Assembly: GCF_003075035.1 (NCBI RefSeq)
Contig: NZ_QCZE01000005.1
Coordinates: 1-64,000 of the forward strand
DNA: 64,000 nucleotides
Source of the DNA: Zobellella maritima
Lineage (GTDB): Bacteria; Pseudomonadota; Gammaproteobacteria; Enterobacterales; Aeromonadaceae
Reading direction: 5' to 3'
The number at the start of each line of letters is the position of its first letter. Position 1 is the stretch's first letter. The notes beneath the pieces are model-generated. The model ran no database searches, was not told the DNA's origin, and saw nothing but the letters and a program-made list of their open reading frames with translations. Position numbers and translations under genes: made by a program. Below are positions 31,968 through 41,663 of this stretch, in pieces.

Positions 31968-32882
31968 TTACGAGTCGGGCTTGGCAAATAACGGTACTTT
32001 TTCTCTTGTTATTTGTTCCAGCTCTGGTTGTCCATGCCGCCAGCGCAGGGAGGCGGAAAGGCGGTAGCGACTACCTGTATCCATTCGGACTTCCGTATAG
32101 ATAGTGTAGTTGACGCTGGGAGGGCCACCATACAGGAACTGCCGGGGAAGGACATGGAGGGCTGGGGGGGGCAGACCCTGCTCATGGTTGCTACGCCTGT
32201 TTTCGACAAACTGCTCAACCTGAGTTTCATCTATCTCGGGCAGGGCCAGCAGCACCTGGCGCGGTGCATACAGGGGATTGATGCCGTTGCGGGGGTTACG
32301 GACGGTCAGGCTATGACGGATATTCCGATAGATCTCCCGGGTCATCCCCAATACCTGGCGAACCTCTTCTACCGTTTCAAAGGGACCATCTCGGGGACCA
32401 TAATTCCGAGCGGCAGTCCGATAGTCGTCATATTCTGCCCCGTTGAGCCGCCTGAGGTCATCCCTGTCCCGCCAGTCCTGGATGGCGTCCACCAGCTCGG
32501 CGCGTTGGTGGTCTTCCACTCCGGCGGTCCTCAGCAGGCCATCCAGCAATGCCGGACCGGCGGTATTCAGATCGATGAGACCGCTTTCGTTGAAGATGGC
32601 GATCCAGATTTCGTTGCCATCCATCGGCACGAGATAGGGACTGCCATCGGCCAGCCAGGGCCTTTGTGCTTCGGTCATTCCCTGATTGACCAGCGCCAGT
32701 TGTATACCTGCTTCGGCGAGGTAGCGAGCCTGTACTGCACCAACGATATTGCTGCTCTGTTGCCCCTGGCTTCGGCTGGTCAGTGACAGGCTGGTGGCGA
32801 GCAGGGTCAGCAGCATCAGCACCCAGAGTACGCTGACCAGGGCTATGCCCCGCTGCCGGTCAGAAGTCATCTTTGGTCTCAT
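31968..32882 (-). CDS. gspK: type II secretion minor pseudopilin GspK
   Basis: GspK caps the pseudopilus tip. The prepilin-type leader ends RQRG before IALVSVLWVLMLLTLLA. The large alpha domain follows, with RYLAEAGIQLALVNQG and FNESGLIDLNTA. Three starts are possible (32888, 32882, 32870), all overlapping gspJ; I prefer 32882, nine bases after AGGA, which gives 304 residues. The usual Glu at position 5 of the mature protein is absent (Val), as is typical for GspK. Confidence 0.85.
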   Translation of the reverse strand: MRPKMTSDRQRGIALVSVLWVLMLLTLLATSLSLTSRSQGQQSSNIVGAVQARYLAEAGIQLALVNQGMTEAQRPWLADGSPYLVPMDGNEIWIAIFNESGLIDLNTAGPALLDGLLRTAGVEDHQRAELVDAIQDWRDRDDLRRLNGAEYDDYRTAARNYGPRDGPFETVEEVRQVLGMTREIYRNIRHSLTVRNPRNGINPLYAPRQVLLALPEIDETQVEQFVENRRSNHEQGLPPPALHVLPRQFLYGGPPSVNYTIYTEVRMDTGSRYRLSASLRWRHGQPELEQITREKVPLFAKPDS

Positions 32883-33546
32883 ATACATTGTTCCTGGGGG
32901 TAACCATCAGCGCCGGCCAGACACCCTGCTCCCGGTCGTCCTCCATCTGCAGCAGTATCAATTCCGGCAACCTGTCTTCATTCAGCCATTCCTGCTGCCA
33001 GTCGGGCGGGGTGTCTGTCTCCTTGGCCCGGTAGGACAGGGTCAGGCCATCGACGGACAGGGTCAGCAGCGGTGCTATCAGCCCTTGTGTTCGGAAGTCT
33101 GACTGCAGCAAAGCCCAGTCCACACTTTGTTCATTCTCATTCTGACCGAAGGGCTGGGTTTTAAGTTGCAGTAGTGGACGCTGTGGATCGGTTTCGTCCA
33201 GAGCCAGATAAAACCAGGCATTTTGTGCCACGCTTGCTGACGGCCGGGATGTCAGCAGCTGTTGCGGCAGGGGGGCCAGGAAGATCAGTTCACTTTCGGT
33301 GCCCTGAAAAGACAGCAGCTGGTTGTCTGCCGGATCCCAGATATCCATGGATATGGCCTGTTCCAGCTGGCGGCGCAGGAAATGCTGTACCTGCACTCCT
33401 TCACTGATCGTCACACTGTGGGTATTGACGGTTTCCCAGGTCCTGCTCGCCAGGCGAAAACCGCTGAAGATCAGGCCGGCCAGCAGGGTCAGCAGCATCA
33501 GCGCCACCATCAGTTCCAGCAGGGTAAAGCCGCGTGGCTTCTTCAT
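32860..33546 (-). CDS. gspJ: type II secretion minor pseudopilin GspJ
   Basis: The 228-residue pseudopilin has leader KKPRG and N-methylation motif FTLLELMVALMLL. The start is ATG 33546, overlapping the gspI stop (ATGA), with an open frame upstream that lacks family features. GspJ forms the tip complex with GspI and GspK. Confidence 0.88.
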   Translation of the reverse strand: MKKPRGFTLLELMVALMLLTLLAGLIFSGFRLASRTWETVNTHSVTISEGVQVQHFLRRQLEQAISMDIWDPADNQLLSFQGTESELIFLAPLPQQLLTSRPSASVAQNAWFYLALDETDPQRPLLQLKTQPFGQNENEQSVDWALLQSDFRTQGLIAPLLTLSVDGLTLSYRAKETDTPPDWQQEWLNEDRLPELILLQMEDDREQGVWPALMVTPRNNVYETKDDF

Positions 33547-33926
33547 GGCCCGGCTTCCCTGACCAGACGCAGGGTGGACAGGCTGAGAGCCTGTTCCCTT
33601 CCCCAGCCCACGGTTACCGATAGCCGGTAGGGCACCAAGGGGGTATCCTGGTCGGTCATCTGGTGCAGATCGAATGGCTCGATTCGTGTTTGCCACCAGT
33701 ATTTGTCATCGAAGCGACCCTGGTCTCGTCCCGCTTGCAGGGTCCGGCCGGCGGCCAGTTCCACCAACTTGGACTCGGCCAGCAACAGCGCCATTTGTTG
33801 TTCTCCGGCCACCTGGGCGGTACGGGTAGCAAGCGAGAAGAGTTGTAGCAAAACGCCCAGGGTGACCGTCAGCACCGCGAATGCCACCAGTACTTCCAGC
33901 AGGGAAAAACCGCGGGCCTTATTCAT
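33543..33926 (-). CDS. gspI: type II secretion minor pseudopilin GspI
   Basis: The 127-residue pseudopilin has leader MNKARG and motif FSLLEVLVAFAVLTV, then a small beta-rich domain with the GspI-like LLAESKLVEL segment. It overlaps gspH by 8 nt and gspJ by 4 nt. GspI nucleates the tip complex. Confidence 0.88.
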   Translation of the reverse strand: MNKARGFSLLEVLVAFAVLTVTLGVLLQLFSLATRTAQVAGEQQMALLLAESKLVELAAGRTLQAGRDQGRFDDKYWWQTRIEPFDLHQMTDQDTPLVPYRLSVTVGWGREQALSLSTLRLVREAGP

Positions 33927-34344
33927 GTACGTTTACCTTCCCGGTCAGCCAGTTGACCTCGATAAGGTATTGCCGGGACGAGGACGAGACGATAACCATG
34001 CCGCCACTGGCGCTGCCGTCCGGATAAAAAACAAGCAATGGGGGCTGTGCCGCCTGGGAGTCGTTTGTCGGCTGCAGCTGCAGCCCGATATTATCCGGCC
34101 AGGGATAGACATTGTCGGCTACCCGGGTTTCCCGTGCCTCTGCATCTAAGTTCAGGGCCACCTCTTCCCCCCGGCTGATGGCCTGGCTGCGCGCCAACCG
34201 CAGCAGGGCTGCGGTTTGTCGGCTATAGACTTTCAACTCGACGCCGGGCAGCAGGGCGGCAAACCTGGGCGTCACCACCGCCAGTGCCAGCATGGCGATT
34301 ACCAGCACCACCAGGAGCTCCAGCAGGGTAAAGCCGCGCTTCAC
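33919..34344 (-). CDS. gspH: type II secretion minor pseudopilin GspH
   Basis: I place the start at GTG 34344, one base after the gspG stop and five bases after GGGA. This gives the typical prepilin start MKRG-FTLLELLVVLVIAML and 141 residues. The longer open frame (to 34431) would overlap gspG heavily. The C-terminal domain ends with a GspH-like pattern (YLIEVNWLTGKV). Confidence 0.87.
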   Translation of the reverse strand: MKRGFTLLELLVVLVIAMLALAVVTPRFAALLPGVELKVYSRQTAALLRLARSQAISRGEEVALNLDAEARETRVADNVYPWPDNIGLQLQPTNDSQAAQPPLLVFYPDGSASGGMVIVSSSSRQYLIEVNWLTGKVNVHE

Positions 34345-34345
34345 G

Positions 34346-34774
34346 TTATTCCCAGCTGCCCACATCCCGAGCTTCACCCTCGCCGCCTTCCTGGTTGTCC
34401 GAACCCAGGCTGAACAGATCGTATTCGCCATACTGGCCCGGATTGCGGTACTGGTAGTCGTTGCCCCAGGGATCCCGGGGGATATTTTTCTTGGTGAGGT
34501 AGGGGCCGTTCCAGCCGCGGGTGTCGGTGGGTCGGGTGAGCAGGGCCTCCAGTCCCTCGGAGGAGGAGGGGTAACGGCCGACTTCCAGCCGGTACAGATC
34601 GAGCGCCGTACCCAGCTCCTTAATCTGCAGGCTGGCGGTTTTGGTCTTGGAGCCCCCCAGTTGTTTGAATACCTGGGGGCCGACCAGGCTGGCCAGCAGG
34701 CCGAGGATCACCAGTACCACCAGCAGTTCCAACAGGGTAAAACCAAGCAAGAAATGACGGATCCTGTTATACAC
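34346..34774 (-). CDS. gspG: type II secretion major pseudopilin GspG
   Basis: This is the main pilus-like subunit, 142 residues. The leader ends FLLG before FTLLELLVVLVILGLLASL. The C-terminal part shows the calcium-site region of the family (DPWGNDYQY.NPG....DLFSLGSDNQEGG). A prepilin peptidase (GspO/PilD) must process it; none lies in this window. Confidence 0.95.
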   Translation of the reverse strand: MYNRIRHFLLGFTLLELLVVLVILGLLASLVGPQVFKQLGGSKTKTASLQIKELGTALDLYRLEVGRYPSSSEGLEALLTRPTDTRGWNGPYLTKKNIPRDPWGNDYQYRNPGQYGEYDLFSLGSDNQEGGEGEARDVGSWE

Positions 34775-34784
34775 AGTTACCTCC

Positions 34785-36005
34785 CTATACAGGCAGTTCG
34801 CTGATGCTGAGTATCGCCACCAGGATGGAGATGATGATACCGGCGATGATGATACCCAGGCCGACGATCAGCAGCGGCTCCAGTATGGTCAGTAGTCGGT
34901 GAATGGCATTTTCCACCTCCCGGTCGTAGGTATCCGCCACCTTGAGCAGCATCTCCTCCAGTTGCCCGGTTTCTTCCCCCACCTGGATCATCTGTATCGC
35001 CAGCGGGGGAAACTGCCCCGATGCCAGCAGCGGGGCGGCCAGGCGTTTGCCCGACTTCAGGCTGTCTGCCGCGGCGGCCAGGGTCCTGGTCATCTGGCTG
35101 TTGACCAGGGTATCCCTGGCGATGTTCAGGGCGTTTAGAAGGGGCACGCCACCTTTCATCAGGGTGCCCAGGCTGCGGCTGAAGCGGGCCACTTCCAGCC
35201 GCCTGATCAGTTCGCCCGCCAGCGGCAGCCGAAGCAGGAAGCCATCCCAGGCCAGCCGTTTTTCGGGCCGCTGCAGCTGGCGTTGTCCGGCAATCAGTAT
35301 CAGCAACAGCGCCAGCAGCAGCCAGAGTCCCATATCCCTGAGGAATTCGGCGACCCCGATCACCACCCGGGTAGCCAGTGGCAGGGTCTGGCCCATATCG
35401 GCAAACAGTTGTTGAAACTGGGGGATGACATAGGTGAGGATGATCAGCAGGGAGGCGGCCGAGACCAGCAGCAGTATGGCCGGGTAGAGCAGGGCCGATA
35501 GCGCCTTTTCCTTGAGCTGGCGGCTGCGCTCCATATAGATGGCGAGATCAGTCAGCCCCTGCTCCAGGGTACCGGCCACTTCGGCGGCCTTGACCATGTT
35601 GAGATAAAAATGGGAGAAGGCGGCCTCCTGCTCGGCCAGCACATGGGACAGGGACTGGCCGCGGCGCACCCCTTCCTGGATCTGTCCGAGCAGTTTGATA
35701 TCGGCGGGATTGTTGCGTACCTGCATCATGATGCCCAGGGCCCGCTCCAGTGGGATACCCGCCTTGAGCAGGGCGGCCAGGTCCTGGGTCAGTACCTGGA
35801 TCTGGCGTTCACCCACGGCCTTTTTTGTCAGTCGCAGGCTGAAGCCTGCCGGTTTACCCTGATGGCCATTCGTCGGCTCTACCGAAAGGGGGATCAGGCC
35901 CCTGTGCTGCAGCAGGTGCACTATGGCCTGCTGATTGCTGCCTTCCAGCCGCCCTTCCTGGGTCTCGCCCTGCTGATTGACCGCCTTGAAGTAATAGAGC
36001 GCCAT
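34785..36005 (-). CDS. gspF: type II secretion inner-membrane platform protein GspF
   Basis: The 406-residue polytopic protein has two repeated cytoplasmic T2SSF domains (about 70-190 and 275-395), three main membrane segments and the C-terminal GIIIAGIIISILVAILS. It connects the GspE ATPase to pseudopilus assembly. It begins one base before the gspE stop region ends. Confidence 0.94.
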   Translation of the reverse strand: MALYYFKAVNQQGETQEGRLEGSNQQAIVHLLQHRGLIPLSVEPTNGHQGKPAGFSLRLTKKAVGERQIQVLTQDLAALLKAGIPLERALGIMMQVRNNPADIKLLGQIQEGVRRGQSLSHVLAEQEAAFSHFYLNMVKAAEVAGTLEQGLTDLAIYMERSRQLKEKALSALLYPAILLLVSAASLLIILTYVIPQFQQLFADMGQTLPLATRVVIGVAEFLRDMGLWLLLALLLILIAGQRQLQRPEKRLAWDGFLLRLPLAGELIRRLEVARFSRSLGTLMKGGVPLLNALNIARDTLVNSQMTRTLAAAADSLKSGKRLAAPLLASGQFPPLAIQMIQVGEETGQLEEMLLKVADTYDREVENAIHRLLTILEPLLIVGLGIIIAGIIISILVAILSISELPV

Positions 36006-36006
36006 C

Positions 36007-37719
36007 TCAGGACTCCTGGGTGACGCGGATCACCTCTTCCACATTGGTGAGCCCGGCCAACGCCTTTTGAATGCCGTCGCCGTACATGGTTCGCATGCCG
36101 CTGTTAATCGCGGTCTGCTGGATCTTGCCGGCGTCGGCGTGGCTTAGAACCAGCTTGCGAATGTCGTCATTCATGGTGAGCAGCTCCTGAATGGCCAGCC
36201 GACCGTGGTAGCCGGTACCGGCGCACCGGTTGCAGCCTGTGGGCCGGTACAGCCTTATGTTGCCGCCAGGCCTGGATGATGTGAGCCTGAGTTCGCTAAC
36301 CAGCTCAGGTAGCGGGCTGTACTCTTCCTTGCAGTGGGCGCAGAGCACCCGTACCAGCCGTTGACCGATCACCCCATTGAGGGTGGAGGTGAGCAGATAG
36401 TCTTCCACCCCCATTTCCAATAGCCGGGTAACGCTGCTGGCGGCATCATTGGTGTGCAAGGTGGATAGTACCAGGTGGCCGGTGAGCGCCGACTGTACGC
36501 AGATGCGGGCGGTTTCAAGATCGCGCATTTCCCCTACCATGATCACATCCGGATCCTGGCGCACTATGGATCTGAGGGCGCTGGCGAAGGTCAGCCCGAT
36601 ACCGGGTTTGACATGGATTTGGTTGATCCCCTCCAGCTGATACTCGACAGGGTCTTCCACCGTGATCAGCTTGCGCTCTATGGTATTGAGCTGATTTAAC
36701 GCCGTGTACAGGGTGGTGGTTTTGCCGCTGCCGGTGGGGCCAGTGACCATGACCATGCCGTGGGGGATTTTGAGCACCTTTTGCAGCCTGGTCTTGGTGT
36801 CATCGGCAAAGCCCAGGGTGTCGAAGTCGAGCACCACGCTTTCCCGGTTCAGCAAGCGCATCACCAGGCTTTCGCCATGCATGGTGGGCACGGTAGAGAC
36901 CCGGATATCCAGATCCTGCCCCTGGATTTTCAGCTCGATACGGCCGTCCTGGGGCAGCCGTCGCTCGGCGATATTGAGCCGGGCCATGATCTTGATGCGG
37001 GAAATGATGGCCGGCGTCATGTTGACCGGCGGCGCCTCGCTTTCCTGCATTACCCCGTCAATGCGATAGCGGATCTTGAGGCGGTTTTCGAAGGGCTCGA
37101 CATGGATATCGGAGGCCCTCAGTTCCACCGCTTTCTGGATGATCAGGTTCACCAGGCGGATCACCGGGGCCTCGCTGGCCATGTCCTTCAGCTGCTCTAT
37201 GCTTTCTTCCCCTTCGTCCTGCTGATCCACCGACGACATGATATCGCCCATCTGGCTCTGACCCTCCCCGTAGAACTTTTCTATCGCCGTCGCTATCTCC
37301 GAGCCGACGCCTACCTGCAGCCGGATCGGCTGCTGGCAAGCCATGGTCAGGGCCTTGATGGCAAAGTCATGCCGGGGATTGGCGATGGCCACCACCAGGG
37401 CGTCTTGTTCCTGGCGCAAGGGGACCAGCTGGTGTTCTTTCAGGAAGCGGTAGGACAAGGGGGTGTCGATGGGCGATGACAAGGGGTATTCATCGCTCCG
37501 GCTCAGGGGTAATGCGGTTATCTCCGCCAGGCACCTGGCCAAATCCCGTTCGGACACCATGCCCAGGTTAAGCAGCAGTGAGGTCAGCGGGGCTGTGCCA
37601 GGCTGGCTGTTGCGCATTCGCTCGACACGCAGCAGGTCTTTTTCGGTAATATGTCCGGCCTTGAGCAGCGCCTGTCCCAGCGACTCCTGGCCTGTTAACG
37701 GCTGCTGTCCCGTGTCCAT
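36007..37719 (-). CDS. gspE: type II secretion ATPase GspE
   Basis: This 570-residue cytoplasmic ATPase powers pseudopilus growth. It has an N-terminal T2SSE domain (about 40-145), Walker A GPTGSGKTTTLY, Asp and His boxes, Walker B DPDVIMVGEMRD, and a tetracysteine zinc site CAHC...CNRC. The start is ATG 37719 (MDTGQQPLTG) after GGGAGGGAG; an upstream frame to 37794 is rejected. It is the first gene of the E-F-G-H-I-J-K-L-M-N-D operon. Confidence 0.95.
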   Translation of the reverse strand: MDTGQQPLTGQESLGQALLKAGHITEKDLLRVERMRNSQPGTAPLTSLLLNLGMVSERDLARCLAEITALPLSRSDEYPLSSPIDTPLSYRFLKEHQLVPLRQEQDALVVAIANPRHDFAIKALTMACQQPIRLQVGVGSEIATAIEKFYGEGQSQMGDIMSSVDQQDEGEESIEQLKDMASEAPVIRLVNLIIQKAVELRASDIHVEPFENRLKIRYRIDGVMQESEAPPVNMTPAIISRIKIMARLNIAERRLPQDGRIELKIQGQDLDIRVSTVPTMHGESLVMRLLNRESVVLDFDTLGFADDTKTRLQKVLKIPHGMVMVTGPTGSGKTTTLYTALNQLNTIERKLITVEDPVEYQLEGINQIHVKPGIGLTFASALRSIVRQDPDVIMVGEMRDLETARICVQSALTGHLVLSTLHTNDAASSVTRLLEMGVEDYLLTSTLNGVIGQRLVRVLCAHCKEEYSPLPELVSELRLTSSRPGGNIRLYRPTGCNRCAGTGYHGRLAIQELLTMNDDIRKLVLSHADAGKIQQTAINSGMRTMYGDGIQKALAGLTNVEEVIRVTQES

Positions 37720-37794
37720 ACTGCTCCCTCCCTGGGCATACAGATAAAGCATAGACGGCTTTGGCCTGGCACAGGGGGAGGGTGGGTCAGACAT

Positions 37795-39293
<1,499 letters not shown>

Positions 39294-39321
39294 GCTCAGC
39301 CCATGCCACTGTCATGATGTG

Positions 39322-39353
39322 AAAAAGCCCGGTTTTCCGGGCTTTACTTTTTT
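39322..39353. terminator. bidirectional intrinsic terminator between gdhA and the Rid gene
   Basis: The stem AAAGCCCGG (39324-39332)/CCGGGCTTT (39337-39345) with a TTTT loop is followed by AC and six Ts on the plus strand. On the minus strand it is followed by five Ts. It serves the convergent genes on both sides. Confidence 0.88.
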
Positions 39354-39371
39354 CAGCGCCAGGGTGGATGC

Positions 39372-39722
39372 CTATCGTTCGGCGGCCACCACCGAAATTT
39401 CCACCAGCAGCTCGGGACGGGCCATGGCGGCCTCGACACAGGCGCGGGCCGGGGCATGACCCTCGGGTACCCAGGCATCCCAAACCGCGTTCATGGCGGC
39501 GAAGTCGGCCATGGTGTTCAGGTAGATGGTGGCGGACAGCATATGCTCGCGGCTGGAACCGGCCTGAGTCAGCAGCTCATCCACTTTTTCCAGCATGGTG
39601 CGGGTCTGTTCGGTAATATCCTGGGTGGCGTCTTTGCAGACCTGACCACAGAGGTAAATGGTACCATTGTGTTTGACGATGCGGCTCATCCGCTGACCGA
39701 CTTCCTGACGTGTAATGGTCAT
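39372..39722 (-). CDS. Rid family (YjgF/YER057c/UK114) protein
   Basis: The 116-residue trimeric-fold protein has [19 protein letters not shown] and the Rid signature [19 protein letters not shown], including the conserved Arg that binds imine/enamine acids. RidA enzymes deaminate reactive 2-aminoacrylate-type intermediates. The sequence is nearer to a RidA-like subgroup than to E. coli RidA itself, so the substrate is uncertain. It is a single gene, convergent with gdhA. Confidence 0.85.
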   Translation of the reverse strand: MTITRQEVGQRMSRIVKHNGTIYLCGQVCKDATQDITEQTRTMLEKVDELLTQAGSSREHMLSATIYLNTMADFAAMNAVWDAWVPEGHAPARACVEAAMARPELLVEISVVAAER

Positions 39723-39820
39723 TAATACTCCTTTTATGCGATAAAGATGGCGGTATATCCTAGCAGCTTATGGAAAGGCTGTCGGCCTGAACTGTTTTTT
39801 GTGTGAGCGAGGCGAAAAGT

Positions 39821-41632
39821 ATGGCGTTGATCAGCGATCTGTATCTGTATCCCATCAAATCGGCGGCGGCCATCCGTGTGTCCGAAGCCTGGGTGTCCCG
39901 AGAAGGGTTGCAAGGTGATCGCCGCTATATGCTGGCCAGACCCGACGGCACTTTTGTGACCGCCCGTACCCATCCCCGGTTACAACAGGTACTGGTGAGC
40001 CGGGCCGCCGACGGACTCGGCGTCGAGTATCCCGGGCTGCCCGGATTGAAGGTGCGGGTGGCGGATTTCAAGTGCCAGCCGGTGGCCACCAGGGTCTGGA
40101 GCGACAGTTTTAGCGCCTGGAGCACCCACCCGGATTATGACGCCTGGTTCAGTCGGGTTGCCGGTGAGCCGGTGCAGCTGCTGTGGGTGGGAGAGCAGTC
40201 CGGCCGCTATCGGGAAAAGCAGGGTATCCGCGTCGGCTTTGCCGATGGCTATCCGCTGTTGCTGATCTCACAGGCTTCGCTTGCGGATCTCAACCTGCGG
40301 GCCGATGCCGTGCAGCAGATGTCCCAGTTTCGCACCAACCTGGTGGTAGCGGGTACCCGACCATTCGAAGAAGACGGCTGGCGGCGGATCCGTATCGGCG
40401 AGGTGGAGTTCCGGGTAGCCAAGCCCTGTAGTCGCTGCATCATGACCACCATAGAGCCGGGCAGTGGGCGTTTCAACCGTATGAAAGAGCCGCTTGCCAC
40501 TCTGACCCGCTACCGTCGAGGTGACGACGGCGAGGTCTATTTCGGCCAAAACCTGGTGGCGCTCAACGAGGGCGAAATCCGGGCAGGGGATGAGGTAGAA
40601 GTGCTGGAGTATGCCCCGGCACCGGACTATCCGGATGCGGCTCCCAAACGGCGTGCCTTGCTCTGTGTCGAACGGGAGCCGCTGGCCCGGGATATGGACA
40701 CCTACTGGCTGGAAGCATTGGACGGCAAGCCGCTGGCCGATTACCAGCCGGGTCAGCATCTTCCGGTAGCCCTGGATATCGATGGCAAGCGGCATCTGCG
40801 CCATTACACCCTGAGTTCCAGCCCGACCCGTCCAGGTCGCTACGGCATCAGTGTCAAGCGCCATCCGCATGGTCTGGTGTCCAACTGGCTGGGGCGCGTC
40901 CTGCAGCCCGGCTCCCAACTGCTGGCCCATGCGCCGGCGGGCAGCTTCTGTTTAAAGCCGGCGACCAGCTACCTGCTGTTGTCGGCGGGCTCGGGCGTCA
41001 CGCCCATGCTGTCCATGGTGCGGGCCATGGCGGATCTCGATCAGCTGCAGGATGTGGTCTTTATGCATGTCTGCCGCGAGGAACGGGATATTCCCGCACG
41101 CGCAGAACTGACCGCGCTGGCCGCCCTTCATCCGGGCCTGCGCCTGATCTTTATCCTGACCCGGCCGGGGCGGGACTGGTCCGGGCCTTCCGGCCGGCTT
41201 GAGCCGGGCCACCTGGTCGGCATCCCGGACTTGCAGCAAAGACAGGTGTATCAGTGCGGACCGGCAGACTTCATGGATAAGGCCGGCGCCTGGCTGCAGG
41301 CCTTGGGTGTGCCTGCCCGGCAGATTGCCCGGGAGAGTTTCGGTGGCCTGGTCGCATCGGATGTTTCACGTGAAACACGGGCGGTGAAGATACGGCTGGG
41401 CCGACAGGAGTTTACCGGCAATAACCAGCAGGATCTGCTGACTCAGGCGGAAGGACAGGGCATCAACCTGCCCTGGTCCTGCCGGGCCGGAATCTGCGGC
41501 AGTTGCAAGCAGAGCCTGAAAACGGGCGAGGTGGTCCAGCCGGATGCGCCGGCCTTGTCCAGGGTTGAACGGGAGGCCGGGGTTATCCTGGCCTGCTGCT
41601 GCGTGCCGCTAACGGATGTGGAGCTGGAATAA
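39821..41632 (+). CDS. YcbX-type MOSC protein fused to a flavin reductase and 2Fe-2S domain
   Basis: The 603-residue protein has MOSC_N (about 1-110) and MOSC (about 120-260, active Cys in KPCSRCIMTT). A ferredoxin-reductase module follows (about 285-500, with RHYTLSSSP for FAD and SAGSGVTPMLSMV for NAD(P)). The plant-type ferredoxin end has CRAGICGSC and a later Cys. E. coli YcbX has MOSC and 2Fe-2S only and reduces N-hydroxylated compounds with CysJ; here the electron donor is fused in. Start ATG 39821 follows GAGG at eight bases. The coding sequence contains a parS site. Confidence 0.85.
   Translation: MALISDLYLYPIKSAAAIRVSEAWVSREGLQGDRRYMLARPDGTFVTARTHPRLQQVLVSRAADGLGVEYPGLPGLKVRVADFKCQPVATRVWSDSFSAWSTHPDYDAWFSRVAGEPVQLLWVGEQSGRYREKQGIRVGFADGYPLLLISQASLADLNLRADAVQQMSQFRTNLVVAGTRPFEEDGWRRIRIGEVEFRVAKPCSRCIMTTIEPGSGRFNRMKEPLATLTRYRRGDDGEVYFGQNLVALNEGEIRAGDEVEVLEYAPAPDYPDAAPKRRALLCVEREPLARDMDTYWLEALDGKPLADYQPGQHLPVALDIDGKRHLRHYTLSSSPTRPGRYGISVKRHPHGLVSNWLGRVLQPGSQLLAHAPAGSFCLKPATSYLLLSAGSGVTPMLSMVRAMADLDQLQDVVFMHVCREERDIPARAELTALAALHPGLRLIFILTRPGRDWSGPSGRLEPGHLVGIPDLQQRQVYQCGPADFMDKAGAWLQALGVPARQIARESFGGLVASDVSRETRAVKIRLGRQEFTGNNQQDLLTQAEGQGINLPWSCRAGICGSCKQSLKTGEVVQPDAPALSRVEREAGVILACCCVPLTDVELE
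41362..41377. other. parS: parS centromere site for ParB
   Basis: The 16-mer TGTTTCACGTGAAACA is a perfect palindrome and matches the universal bacterial parS consensus exactly. It lies inside the MOSC-reductase gene, where it encodes DVSRETRA in frame. It is about 19 kb from oriC and 23 kb from parAB. It was the only perfect copy I noticed in the window. Confidence 0.9.
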
Positions 41633-41663
41633 GGGCCCTGGTTGCCGGGCCTTGGCCCGACGA

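Noticed and set aside
41646-41659. CGGGCC-TT-GGCCCG hairpin between the MOSC gene and dld
   Set aside because: Short stem and no T-run on either strand, so I do not call it a terminator.
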